A stretch of 32,146 bases of DNA from Candidatus Gastranaerophilales bacterium (GCA_024695865.1 JAILHI010000003.1:1-32146); one strand, 5' to 3'; positions 15,906 to 23,831 are shown, counted from the first letter of the stretch. Program-made: numbers and translations. The notes: generated from the sequence alone by a model not told the origin.

Positions 15906-16579
15906 CCTCTGTCCGACAAATCGAGTTTAACGTTCACGGCTTTTGCCCTGTCCGAAAAAGAGCCTATCTGCACAATGTAGTTACTGCCGAGTTTTTTAAC
16001 GTACGGCTGATATCCCAAACCCGCTATCTTGCTCTTAATTTCCTCGGCCTGTTCCTGAGTAGGATAAAAGCCGATATAAACCTTTGTTACTGTTTTAACG
16101 GGAACAGGATTTGTTTTGTTCTGAACTTCTTCAATGGTAGGAACGGGGGGCTGAATGTGATATTTAACGGGTTCAAGTTTTTCGGTTGATTGAGTTACCG
16201 AAGTTTTATTTTTTTGCTGGGATTTTTTGGCGTCTGCCTTTTTCTTGGCTTCGTTTCTCTTATTTACAGCCTGAACTTCACCATTTTCATCATCATAGCC
16301 CTGAACTTCGTTCACAACGGGGGATTCGTTCATATTATCCTCAAACTGAATCCATTTAAGCCTGTCATCAATCGAATGTTCAGGAAATTCTTCCGTTTCT
16401 TCTTCCTGCTGTGCTATTTCTTCACCGCCGATATTTACATCAACGGTCGGCGAAAAATTCTTTATCAGAAAACTGATAATAAAAAGCGCCGCAACAAATG
16501 TAACCGAAAAAAGCAAAACCAGTCTTGCATTTTTATATGACTTTTTTTTCTTGGTTTTCGTCTTTATAGGCTTTGCCAT
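15878..16579 (-). CDS. SPOR-domain membrane protein
   Basis: A 233-aa single-pass protein: Lys-rich cytoplasmic N-terminus, one membrane helix (about 20-41), a long acidic then Lys/Gln-rich extracytoplasmic linker, and a C-terminal SPOR domain (about 165-232). The SPOR signatures are V-Y-I-G-F-Y, a middle L-G-Y-Q-P-Y-V and I-V-Q-I-G-S-F-S-D-R. SPOR domains bind denuded glycan strands of septal peptidoglycan, so this is probably a division or cell-wall protein (a FtsN/DedD-like layout, though orthology is not shown). The ATG has GGAG upstream on the minus strand and an AT-rich TATAAT-like region (16598-16603). It lies 73 nt after the HEAT gene and converges on the hydrolase gene. Confidence 0.87.
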   Translation of the reverse strand: MAKPIKTKTKKKKSYKNARLVLLFSVTFVAALFIISFLIKNFSPTVDVNIGGEEIAQQEEETEEFPEHSIDDRLKWIQFEDNMNESPVVNEVQGYDDENGEVQAVNKRNEAKKKADAKKSQQKNKTSVTQSTEKLEPVKYHIQPPVPTIEEVQNKTNPVPVKTVTKVYIGFYPTQEQAEEIKSKIAGLGYQPYVKKLGSNYIVQIGSFSDRAKAVNVKLDLSDRGYPARLLTE

Positions 16580-16652
16580 CAGAAACTCCGTTTTATTATT
16601 ATAATAATATAATAAATGATTTAAAACGAAAAGTCACACTCTGATTGAAGTA

Positions 16653-17618
16653 TTATTCATTTTCTTCTTCAAAATCTTCATCATCACTTTCCGCAATTTC
16701 CTGAATAACTTCTTTGATAATTTTCATGGTTTGTTCGGGAAGTGAATAATCATTTAAAATATCATACAAAACCTTTTCGCCCGAAATATTATAGAGCGCT
16801 ATAACGGCATTTCGGACAACTTCTTCCGAAGTATCCGAAAGACACGGATAAACGGCATCGGGAACTCTTTCATCATCAAGTGTCGAAAGCGCTTCGATGG
16901 CATTTATTCTGACCTGTTCGGAAGAATCTTTTAAGGACGATTTTAAGGCGTTAAAAACTCTGTCGCTTTTGAATTTGATTTTTGTTAAGGCTTCAATCGC
17001 ACGTTCTTTAAGGAACGTAAATTTATCCATAATACCTTTTTTTGCTTCCAAAATATGAACAAGCGGTTCAACTGCGTGCATATCGCCAATCATACCCAAA
17101 GCATAAGCGGCAGACTCTTTAAGATAAACTGAATGTTCACTGTCGTCTTTCAAAACTTCTGTCAAAGGCGTAACGGCATATTTATCACCGATTTTTCCGA
17201 GAGCCTCTGCACAACTCAAACGTAATTTGTAATTTTCGCCTTTGTTGTTCAGGCAGTATAATAAAGGATTTACGGCTGAATTGTCTTTTATGTTTGCAAG
17301 TGCTTTTGCCGCACTGATTCTGACTAAAGTCTGCGTTTCTTCGTCCTTGAATTTTGCCTTATACTTATCTTTTAAAACAAGAGAATCTATAAGGGCGGGA
17401 ACACTGACCGCCGATTTATATTTATTTATTTTTTTGAACAAATGGGCTAAAACATTATAATTATCGCAAATTTCATAAAAATAATTTACGACCGTAATAA
17501 AATCTTCCGCAGAATATTCCTGCTCCAGTTTATCTATCAGAGCAATTGATTCTGACGGATTATCAGTTCTGTTGATTAAACAATTTACGGCAAGTTGTTC
17601 AAAATTAATATCAGCCAT
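16653..17618 (-). CDS. HEAT-repeat (PBS lyase type) protein
   Basis: A 321-aa helical-repeat protein without catalytic motifs. It is made of about six HEAT repeats of some 30-37 residues with the signature R-x-x-A-A-x-A-L-x-x-I-x-D/G-x-x-A-V-x-P-L, plainest around residues 90-250, and an acidic C-terminus (E-S-D-D-E-D-F-E-E-E-N-E). Such PBS-lyase-type HEAT repeats serve as protein scaffolds; in Cyanobacteria related repeats occur in phycobilin lyases, but nothing here suggests pigment. The start is the ATG at 17618 with AGGAG upstream. An in-frame ATG at 17642 would lie at or before the predicted transcription start and has no ribosome binding site. It is probably co-transcribed with the SPOR gene. 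Confidence 0.82.
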   Translation of the reverse strand: MADINFEQLAVNCLINRTDNPSESIALIDKLEQEYSAEDFITVVNYFYEICDNYNVLAHLFKKINKYKSAVSVPALIDSLVLKDKYKAKFKDEETQTLVRISAAKALANIKDNSAVNPLLYCLNNKGENYKLRLSCAEALGKIGDKYAVTPLTEVLKDDSEHSVYLKESAAYALGMIGDMHAVEPLVHILEAKKGIMDKFTFLKERAIEALTKIKFKSDRVFNALKSSLKDSSEQVRINAIEALSTLDDERVPDAVYPCLSDTSEEVVRNAVIALYNISGEKVLYDILNDYSLPEQTMKIIKEVIQEIAESDDEDFEEENE

Positions 17619-17642
17619 GTCTCTCCTCTTGCAGTTTCTCAT

Positions 17643-17671
17643 ATTTTAGTGTGGATATAATTAAAATTCAA
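17643..17671 (-). promoter_or_regulatory. promoter of the HEAT-SPOR unit
   Basis: On the minus strand, -35 TTGAAT (plus 17666-17671), a 17-nt spacer and -10 TAAAAT (plus 17643-17648). Transcription would begin near 17636, which excludes the upstream ATG at 17642 as start of the HEAT gene and supports the ATG at 17618. Confidence 0.65.
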
Positions 17672-17706
17672 GAAAATATTATGAATTTAATATATTCTTA
17701 ACATTA

Positions 17707-17734
17707 AAAAGCCCTGATTTATTTCAGGGCTTTT
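17707..17734 (-). terminator. rho-independent terminator after M20 peptidase gene
   Basis: An 11-bp perfect stem (AAAAGCCCTGA at 17707-17717 with TCAGGGCTTTT at 17724-17734) with a 6-nt loop and a T-run on the minus-strand transcript. It lies 32 nt beyond the peptidase stop codon and separates it from the HEAT promoter. Confidence 0.9.
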
Positions 17735-17765
17735 ATTTATTGTTTTGGTCTGTGCTTCACTTTTA

Positions 17766-19007
17766 TTATTTATTAAATTCGGTGAAGATATCATATACAA
17801 AATCGGCACCTTTCATAAGGGTTTTGTAATACATCTGTTCATCGGCAGAGTGCATGTTTTTAATTGTTGCAACCCCAATCAGATAAGGTTTGAAAATCTT
17901 TCCGAATTTGTTCTTTTCGTTTGAGTAAATATGTGTTTCTGCGCCTGCGTGGAATGATGCGACTGCAACATCAACACCCGTTTTCTTGCCGATTTTTCTT
18001 GCAATATCGGGGATTGTTGTATCATTGTTCTTTTCAAACTTCGGTGTTTTTACCGTAGCCGTCATTTCAAATTTTGCAAGCCCCTTGTACTTCTTGTTGA
18101 ATTTATCCACAATAATTTGGATATATGAGAGCAAATCTGCTTCAGATTGTTCATCGGAACTTCTCAAAGAATATTTTGCGGAGCCTTTTTTGTTAATTAC
18201 GTTTGTAACGGCATTTTGGATTAAATAACCGAAGTGTTCACCGTTTTTCAAATCCATTCTGCACATTTTCTGAAGAGGGAAATCAACACCGCCGCCTAAA
18301 ATAACACCGAGATTTATGGAGGTTATAACACCTTCTTCGTCCTGTTTGTAAACACCCTGAGGAATTTCGGAAACGATTTCGGCAAGAAGTTTTGCGGCAT
18401 TGACTCTTGAAGAATCACCGATATCATTACCCGAGTGACCGTCTTTAAAAGATGTTACATCAATAGTTACGGTGGTATAACCCGCACCCGATATCATAAC
18501 TTCTCCGAGTGTGTCAGAGTCCAAAACAAGAACGTATTCGGCTTCAAGTTCTTTGAAATCAACGTGTCTGACACCGCTCATTGTGCCTTCTTCATCTCGG
18601 GTAAATACAATTTCAAGACCGCCATGCTTTAATTTTTTATTTTTAACGATTCTGCATGCCGTTGCGATTGCCGCCGTAACACCTGCTTTGTCGTCTGCGC
18701 CAAGCGTTCTGCTCTTATCCGTTTCAATAATTTCATTATCCGTTAAAACTATGTGAACAGGTGAATCATCACCGACAACATCCATGTGTGCACTTAAAAG
18801 CAAAGGCTTTTTGGAAGGGTCGGTAGCGGGAATACGTGCAATTACGTTTGAATAATCGTCCTGCTTTACATCAATACCGTTTGCTTTTAAAGTGGAAATT
18901 ATTTCCGTTATGACTTTATCTTCTCCCAAAGAGGGTGACGGAATTTCCGCAAGCGTACAGAATAAATCAATTAATGCGTTGTCTTTTCTGAGTTCCTGAA
19001 TATTCAT
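17766..19007 (-). CDS. M20-family metallopeptidase, PepT-like
   Basis: The 413-aa protein is a di-zinc aminopeptidase of the M20 family and resembles the tripeptidase T-like branch. Metal and catalytic motifs are S-A-H74-M-D76, G-A-D105-D-K-A-G, R-D-E139-E140-G and a late H-A-G-A-E-T-H segment. A lid/dimerisation domain lies between about 190 and 300. It would release amino acids from short peptides in the cytoplasm. The start ATG has AAGG-type Shine-Dalgarno sequence on the minus strand (AAAAAGGAAAAAGT). A -10-like TATAAT (plus 19047-19052) lies upstream. It is a single-gene unit ending in the terminator at 17707-17734. Confidence 0.88.
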   Translation of the reverse strand: MNIQELRKDNALIDLFCTLAEIPSPSLGEDKVITEIISTLKANGIDVKQDDYSNVIARIPATDPSKKPLLLSAHMDVVGDDSPVHIVLTDNEIIETDKSRTLGADDKAGVTAAIATACRIVKNKKLKHGGLEIVFTRDEEGTMSGVRHVDFKELEAEYVLVLDSDTLGEVMISGAGYTTVTIDVTSFKDGHSGNDIGDSSRVNAAKLLAEIVSEIPQGVYKQDEEGVITSINLGVILGGGVDFPLQKMCRMDLKNGEHFGYLIQNAVTNVINKKGSAKYSLRSSDEQSEADLLSYIQIIVDKFNKKYKGLAKFEMTATVKTPKFEKNNDTTIPDIARKIGKKTGVDVAVASFHAGAETHIYSNEKNKFGKIFKPYLIGVATIKNMHSADEQMYYKTLMKGADFVYDIFTEFNK

Positions 19008-19142
19008 TTACTTTTTCCTTTTTCTAATTAAATATAAGACAGTTATATTATACAACGTAATAAAACAAATTTTAACAATTTTGAAAACTCTTATTATAAA
19101 AAGTTTTCGGAAGATTTGAATTGTTAAGGACATTACGAAAAT

Positions 19143-19170
19143 TTGATTTTTATTATTTTTGAGTTACTAT
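19143..19170 (+). promoter_or_regulatory. possible promoter of the lytic transglycosylase gene
   Basis: TTGATT (19143-19148), a 16-nt spacer and TACTAT (19165-19170). Both boxes are imperfect, so confidence is modest. An AAGGA (19171-19175) directly follows, which would put the RBS for the TTG start almost at the 5' end of the transcript and so favours the ATG at 19212. Confidence 0.35.
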
Positions 19171-19181
19171 AAGGACAAGTA

Positions 19182-19808
19182 TTGATAAAAACCTTGAAAA
19201 AGAGAGGGATAATGATTAAAAAATCACTGTTAAACTTAATAATGATAATAACAGTTCTCATTTTCTCAAACTTAACATGTCAGGCAAATCAAAATGTTTC
19301 GGCAAATGAGATAAAAGCATATATTATCCAATGTGCAGCGGAAATGGGTGTAGAACCCGAAATTGTGCTTGGAATAGCCAAACAGGAATCGGGGTTTTGT
19401 CAAAACAAGAGAAGTGCTATGGGCGCAGTCGGTGTTTTCCAGATAATGCCTTCAACTGCCAGAAAAATAGGCTTTAACCCTTATCACTACAAGGACAACA
19501 TCAGAGGCGGTATTTCCTATTACAAACAACTCAAGAAGATGTTTAAAACCGATGAACTTGCTCTTGCCGCATACAACGCAGGCCCCGGAAACGTAAAAAG
19601 ATACGGCGGTGTTCCTCCTTTTGCGGAAACCAAAAAGTTTATCAGAATAGTTATGGGACATTACAACACCTACAAGACCTCTCCCGATGAAACTGTTGAA
19701 AAATTAATTGCGGCTTCTAAGGAAAATAAAGAGGCAAACAAGCAGACTTTGGCTGAACAGGAACACAGAGAAATTTTAACCCTTTTCATGCTAAATCAAG
19801 CGATTTAG
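19182..19808 (+). CDS. secreted lytic transglycosylase (SLT family)
   Basis: Up to 208 aa from a TTG start; the ATG at 19212 (198 aa, with AGAGGG just upstream) is an equally good or better start. The N-terminus is a signal peptide (hydrophobic run I-M-I-I-T-V-L-I-F, followed by S-N-L-T-C-Q-A). The Cys might make it a lipoprotein, but the lipobox is not canonical. The SLT domain follows: catalytic Glu69 in K-Q-E-S-G-F (TTG numbering), then G-A-V-G-V-F-Q-I-M-P-S-T-A, and A-L-A-A-Y-N-A-G-P-G-N-V. It cleaves glycan strands of peptidoglycan to anhydromuropeptides. It is followed 8 nt later by the NrtR-like gene; the functional link is unclear. Confidence 0.92.
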   Translation: MIKTLKKRGIMIKKSLLNLIMIITVLIFSNLTCQANQNVSANEIKAYIIQCAAEMGVEPEIVLGIAKQESGFCQNKRSAMGAVGVFQIMPSTARKIGFNPYHYKDNIRGGISYYKQLKKMFKTDELALAAYNAGPGNVKRYGGVPPFAETKKFIRIVMGHYNTYKTSPDETVEKLIAASKENKEANKQTLAEQEHREILTLFMLNQAI

Positions 19809-19816
19809 GATAATAT

Positions 19817-20494
19817 ATGTTTAACGAAATAAAAACTCACGAACTTACAATAGACGTCGTGGTTCTTACAATAAAAAACAATAAACTTCAGGTTCTTCTG
19901 ACAAAAAGAAACAGAGAGCCTTTTAAGGGAAGATGGGCAATCCCGGGCGGATTTATCAGATTATCGGAAAATCTTGACGATGCGGCTCTCCGTATCTTAA
20001 AGGAAAAAACCGACGTTGAAGATATTTATCTGGAACAGTTATACACGTTCGGCGACCCGTTGAGATATCCTAATGCCAGAGTCATTACCTGCGCATATTA
20101 TGCCCTCGTAAAAGCGGAAGACGTCGAACATATTTTTGAAAACGAAAACCCCGAACTTGTTAACTGGCATGACGTTTACAATTTACCCGAAATGGCTTTC
20201 GACCATAAAACAATTATCGAATATTCCATTCAGAGAACACGTGCAAGACTCGAATATTTCCCGATTTCCTACAAACTGCTTCCCGAAAAGTTTACTTTAA
20301 CGGAATTACAAAGAACTTACGAATTGATTTTGAACAAACAACTTGATAAAAGAAACTTCCGTAAAAAAATTCTTACGGGCGAAATGCTTATTGAAACCGA
20401 CGAATACACAAAATCAAGTTCAAAACGTCCCGCTAAACTGTTTATGTTTGAACCCGATATTGTAAATTCCAAAAAAAGTTTAATTTTAATGTAA
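19817..20494 (+). CDS. NrtR-like Nudix regulator with degenerate Nudix box
   Basis: A 225-aa protein with an N-terminal Nudix fold (about 8-140) and a C-terminal winged helix (about 150-205; F-T-L-T-E-L-Q and L-D-K-R-N-F-R-K-K), the layout of NrtR, a regulator of NAD-related genes that binds ADP-ribose. The Nudix box should read G-x5-E-x7-R-E-U-x-E-E-x-G-U. Here G45 and E51 and R59 are kept, but the two key glutamates are Ile60 and Lys64 and the Gly is Asp66, so hydrolysis is unlikely and a ligand-sensing role more likely. No NAD-salvage genes are next to it, so its targets lie elsewhere or are different. The start has weak RBS sequence. Confidence 0.82.
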   Translation: MFNEIKTHELTIDVVVLTIKNNKLQVLLTKRNREPFKGRWAIPGGFIRLSENLDDAALRILKEKTDVEDIYLEQLYTFGDPLRYPNARVITCAYYALVKAEDVEHIFENENPELVNWHDVYNLPEMAFDHKTIIEYSIQRTRARLEYFPISYKLLPEKFTLTELQRTYELILNKQLDKRNFRKKILTGEMLIETDEYTKSSSKRPAKLFMFEPDIVNSKKSLILM

Positions 20495-20563
20495 AATCCG
20501 ATGCAAATAGGATTTTTTAATATAAGGAATCTATCCGCAAGTGACTACAAAATTAATCTAATA

Positions 20564-20647
20564 CGTCACTGCGAGGGCTTTTGCCCATGGCAGTCCCTTG
20601 AAAAGTTTGCCGGATTGCCACGCTCACTTTGTTCGCTCGCAATGACA
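20564..20647. repeat. MITE/REP-like element with imperfect terminal inverted repeats
   Basis: The ends CGTCACTGCGAG (20564-20575) and CTCGCAATGACA (20636-20647) are inverted copies with 10 of 12 matches. The interior adds a small GGGC-TTTT-GCCC stem and the phrase GGATTGCCACGCTCACTTTG-TTCGCTCGCAATGACA. That phrase resembles the widespread 'tcattgcgagc...gcaatcc' intergenic repeats found in many bacterial genomes. The surrounding gap (20495-20745) has no other gene. The 82-codon frame over it is a translation of this repeat and is not called. Confidence 0.7.
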
Positions 20648-20717
20648 ACAAACATAAAGATTTACAACTATAACAAACAAAAATTACCAAAATATAATAT
20701 CGTTGAGTCTTTTCTTA

Positions 20718-20726
20718 TGCTACAAT
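20718..20726 (+). promoter_or_regulatory. extended -10 promoter of the NFACT gene
   Basis: TG-C-TACAAT at 20718-20726, the same extended -10 form as the cysS promoter. The start of transcription would be near 20733, giving a leader of about 13 nt and an AGAG ribosome binding site before ATG 20746. No good -35 is visible. Confidence 0.5.
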
Positions 20727-20745
20727 ACTGCAAAAGAGATTTATT

Positions 20746-22401
20746 ATGATAAATTTTGATGCACTGACATTAAAGGCTTTTGTTGAAGAAAACAGAGAAT
20801 TTTTAACGGGAGCAGCGATAAAGAAAATTCAGCAGCCCTCAAGACGAGAGTTGCTCATTCAGTTGCGTAACAACGGCGAAAACAAAAAATTATACATAAA
20901 CATCAACCCCGAGTTTTTTCACCTCTGTTTTGTCGAAGATACTCAAAAACGCGGCATCACTATCCCTAACGAAGCACCAATGTTCTGCATGCTTTTGAGA
21001 AAATATATCCAGAACGGCAAAATTACAAAAATCGTTCAGCCCTTCGGCGAAAGAATATTAGAAATGCACTTTGAATACAGAGATTCTCTCGGTGATACAA
21101 ACACCATCTGTCTTGCGGCAGAATTGATGGGAAAATACAGCAACATCATTTTGTATAATTTTGATACCAAAATCATTATCGGCTGCGCTCACAACGTCGG
21201 GGAAGAAAAAAGCAAATACAGGGAACTTGCAGGCACTCTGCCCTACATCTATCCCGAAAAGCAAAACAAATCAGATATTCTGTCCGAAAGCGAGGAAAAC
21301 TTTGTTCGGAAATTTACGGGAAATTTTGATGAAATATCCCTGTCCTTTGCAGTTGCAAATGAATATTATTATCTTACAAACCCGCTTGTTAAACAGGTTA
21401 TCAAAGCCTTAAACGGTAGTGATTTTGACGAAAGATTTCTGAAAAAACTTTTTCTTTTGCTTCAAAAAACCGTTTCCTTACAGGATATCAAACCCTCTGC
21501 CGATATTGAAAACAATGAATTTTCACTCTTTACAGACTCGGGCTTTAAACCTTTTCCGTCCGTAAATAAAATGATTAACGATTATTTTGAACACAACATG
21601 CTTCAAAAACTTCTGAAACAAAGAAAACAAAAAATCACTCTGATTTTAGACTCTCATATCAAAAAACTTTTAAAACAGACGGAAATTTTCAGGGCAAAAC
21701 TGCTTGAAACCGAAAAAGCAGACAACTACAAAATAAAAGCCGACATTTTAATGATGAATATTAATGCCGAAATCAAGCCGAAAATTACCCTTTTCAACCC
21801 TTACGACAATCAAAATACCGAAATTGAACTCGATACGAACTGTTCAATAATTCAGAATGCAAACCGATATTACAAACTCTACAAAAAAACAAAAACGGCA
21901 ATAGAATACGCCGAAAACAAAATCGAAGAAACGGAAGCCCTGCTTGAAGAAAAAGAGCAGCAAAAATTTTACACGGAAATCGCCTCAAATTTAGAGGAAA
22001 TTGAAGAAATTGAGGAAGAAATCGGAATAAAAACCGATAAAACCAAAGAAAAACGTGTTAAAAAAGAGCATAATCTCGATATGAGAGAAATCGGCGGATT
22101 TAAGGTTTATCTCGGAAAAAATTCCGTTCAGAACGATTATCTGCTTTCAAAAATCGCCGCTCCCGAGGATTTATGGTTTCACCCTTTAAATATGCACGGG
22201 GCTCATGTTATTCTGAAATGCGGTAATCAAAAGGTTGATGATGAGGTTCTGCTTTCCTGCGCAAAACTTGCAAAAAGGTTTTCAAAAGCACAGCAAAACG
22301 CAAAAATTCCGATTATTTACACCGAAAGAAAATACGTTAAAAAGGCTAATTCAAAAATCGCCTTTGTTACCTATAAAAACGAAAAAGAAATTTACTGTTG
22401 A
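20746..22401 (+). CDS. rqcH: NFACT-domain protein (RqcH / FbpA type)
   Basis: The 551-aa protein has the NFACT layout. An NFACT-N domain (about 1-180) includes the conserved E-Y-R-D-S-L-G-D and A-E-L-M-G-K-Y-S-N-I-I-L blocks. Then come an HhH-like middle, a long coiled coil (about 290-440) and a C-terminal NFACT-R domain (about 445-551) with F-K-V-Y-L-G-K-N, N-D-Y-L and D-L-W-F-H. In Bacillus, RqcH binds stalled 60S/50S-tRNA complexes and adds C-terminal alanine tails in ribosome quality control; older annotation calls it fibronectin-binding protein. It is followed after 6 nt by the LdpA-like gene, with the ribosome binding site of the latter at the NFACT stop, so the pair is co-transcribed. 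Confidence 0.9.
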   Translation: MINFDALTLKAFVEENREFLTGAAIKKIQQPSRRELLIQLRNNGENKKLYININPEFFHLCFVEDTQKRGITIPNEAPMFCMLLRKYIQNGKITKIVQPFGERILEMHFEYRDSLGDTNTICLAAELMGKYSNIILYNFDTKIIIGCAHNVGEEKSKYRELAGTLPYIYPEKQNKSDILSESEENFVRKFTGNFDEISLSFAVANEYYYLTNPLVKQVIKALNGSDFDERFLKKLFLLLQKTVSLQDIKPSADIENNEFSLFTDSGFKPFPSVNKMINDYFEHNMLQKLLKQRKQKITLILDSHIKKLLKQTEIFRAKLLETEKADNYKIKADILMMNINAEIKPKITLFNPYDNQNTEIELDTNCSIIQNANRYYKLYKKTKTAIEYAENKIEETEALLEEKEQQKFYTEIASNLEEIEEIEEEIGIKTDKTKEKRVKKEHNLDMREIGGFKVYLGKNSVQNDYLLSKIAAPEDLWFHPLNMHGAHVILKCGNQKVDDEVLLSCAKLAKRFSKAQQNAKIPIIYTERKYVKKANSKIAFVTYKNEKEIYC

Positions 22402-22407
22402 GGTTCG

Positions 22408-23373
22408 ATGCTGAAAGATTTTTTGGAAAAAGGAAATTGTTTTAAACTAATCTGCGGAGCGGGCAATGAGGACAAAACGGAAGTCGAAAATCTGATTGCC
22501 GTGTATTCAAAGGCAGGCTGCCGTTTTTTTGATATTGCCGCAAAAAAAGAAATTATTGAAAGCGCAAAAATCGGCATAGAAAAATCAAAACAAAAAAAAG
22601 ACCGATATCTTTGTATAAGTATCGGAACAAAAGACGATATCCACCTTTCAAAAGCCTTTATCAATCGGGGTAAATGCCAAGCCTGCGGAAAATGCAAAGA
22701 CGTTTGCAGCCGTAAAGCAATTCTTAAAAAAGAAAACAAATATTATACGGACGAAATAAGATGTATCGGCTGTCAAAAATGTATCGGAATTTGTCCCTTC
22801 AACGCAATCGGAACAAAAAAGCAGGAAGCCGATATTAAAGATATTTTGACCGAATACATTCTATCCTCTGTTGACTGCATAGAATTTCATATTTCGGGCA
22901 AAAACAAAAAAGAAATTTTATCAGAGTGGAAGTTTTTAAACAGGCATTTTAACGGCATTTTGAGCATTTGCATAAGCAGAAAAAATATCGGTGATGAAAA
23001 AATAATAAAACTGCTCACGGAAATGCTGTCTTACCGAAAACCATTTACAACAATAATTCAGGCAGACGGGATTTCGATGTCGGGAAACAAAGACGATTAT
23101 CAGGCAACCTTGCAGGCCGTTGCATCAGCAGAATTAATCCAAAAACAAAATTTTCCGATATACCTTTTCGCCTCGGGCGGAACAAACACAAAAACTTTTG
23201 AACTTGCAAAAATGTGCGGTGTGAATCTCTGCGGGGTTGCTATCGGTTCTTTTGCAAGAAAAGCCGTAACAGATTATTTAAAAATAAAAAATCTTACCGA
23301 AAATACCGAAGAATACAAAAAAGCTTGCCTGCTTGCCGAAGAAATCATAAAATCCGTAACCGCTCATGTATAA
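22408..23373 (+). CDS. LdpA-like two-[4Fe-4S] ferredoxin-type protein
   Basis: The 321-aa protein looks like LdpA, a cyanobacterial iron-sulfur protein that modulates circadian period in response to redox state. The N-terminus reads L-x-K-G-N-C-F-K-L-I-C-G-A-G-N and C-R-F-F-D-I-A-A. Two ferredoxin clusters follow: C90-x2-C93-x2-C96-x3-C100 and C119-x2-C122-x2-C125-x3-C129-P. The C-terminal part resembles the LdpA C-domain (Q-A-D-G-x-x-M-S-G, F-A-S-G-G-T-N-T-K-T, C-G-V-A-I-G-S-F-A-R-K). Recognition is from memory of the family and rests on these blocks together. No clock or photosynthesis gene is in the window. GAGG lies 5 nt before the ATG. Confidence 0.75.
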   Translation: MLKDFLEKGNCFKLICGAGNEDKTEVENLIAVYSKAGCRFFDIAAKKEIIESAKIGIEKSKQKKDRYLCISIGTKDDIHLSKAFINRGKCQACGKCKDVCSRKAILKKENKYYTDEIRCIGCQKCIGICPFNAIGTKKQEADIKDILTEYILSSVDCIEFHISGKNKKEILSEWKFLNRHFNGILSICISRKNIGDEKIIKLLTEMLSYRKPFTTIIQADGISMSGNKDDYQATLQAVASAELIQKQNFPIYLFASGGTNTKTFELAKMCGVNLCGVAIGSFARKAVTDYLKIKNLTENTEEYKKACLLAEEIIKSVTAHV

Positions 23374-23386
23374 ACTTGTTAAATAC

Positions 23387-23413
23387 TTGACATGTTTGGC
23401 TAAATAATATAAT
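23387..23413 (+). promoter_or_regulatory. promoter of the 23.4-31.9 kb operon
   Basis: Perfect -35 TTGACA (23387-23392) and perfect -10 TATAAT (23408-23413), but with a spacer of only 15 nt, two shorter than ideal. It lies just behind the LdpA-like gene. AAAGG (23436-23440) is the ribosome binding site of the next gene. Confidence 0.65.
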
Positions 23414-23447
23414 TAAATTATATAACAGCGCAAGGAAAGGATTAAGA

Positions 23448-23831
23448 ATGAACATTCCCGATGGGCTTTTGTGTGCAAAGACTCACGAATTTGTAATTGA
23501 TTACGGAGATTATGCGGTTGTAGGCTTAACCGATATATTACTTCAAAAATTGGGAGATATTATTTTTGTAGAATTTCCCGACACGAATTCCGTCTATGCA
23601 AAAAAAGAAGTTTTTGCAACGGTAGAGGCTGACGGCGCCGCAACGGAATTATACATGCCCGTTGCAGGAAAAATAATTGAAATTAATCCTCTTTTGAACG
23701 ATTCTTTAGATGCCTTAAATAACGAGCCTTTATCTGACGGCTGGCTTGTTAAAATCGAACCGTTAGATTTTCAGGCTGACATTTACGATTTATCGGATTA
23801 TAATGATTATGTGCAGGAAAATAATCAATAA
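23448..23831 (+). CDS. GcvH-like protein lacking the lipoyl lysine
   Basis: The 127-aa protein has the whole GcvH/biotinyl-lipoyl fold: H-E-F at 13-15, V-G-L-T at 25-28, L-G-D-I-I-F-V-E-F-P, the hairpin region F-A-T-V-E at 56-60, A-A-T-E-L-Y-M-P-V-A-G, and N-x-P-L-x-D-G-W-L-V-K. In canonical GcvH the hairpin reads V-E-S-V-K-A-A-S with the lipoylated Lys. Here the aligned residues are V-E-A-D-G-A-A-T, so Gly63 (codon GGC at 23634-23636) replaces the Lys. It therefore cannot carry lipoate there and is unlikely to work in the glycine cleavage system. No gcvT, gcvP or lipoate genes are adjacent. It may be a structural or regulatory relative. It opens the operon and is 9 nt before the glycosyltransferase gene. 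Confidence 0.85.
   Translation: MNIPDGLLCAKTHEFVIDYGDYAVVGLTDILLQKLGDIIFVEFPDTNSVYAKKEVFATVEADGAATELYMPVAGKIIEINPLLNDSLDALNNEPLSDGWLVKIEPLDFQADIYDLSDYNDYVQENNQ

Noticed and set aside
16070..16080. GCCGATATAAA inside the SPOR gene region (plus strand)
   Set aside because: It lies within a minus-strand coding region, TAAA sits only 1 nt before it, and nothing downstream on the plus strand would be transcribed; other GCCGATAT-like hits at 21500, 22830 and 31800 are also within codons.
20501..20749. 82-codon frame between the Nudix and NFACT genes
   Set aside because: Its translated sequence is that of the inverted-repeat element, with ends of the kind often misannotated as small proteins; no ribosome binding site.
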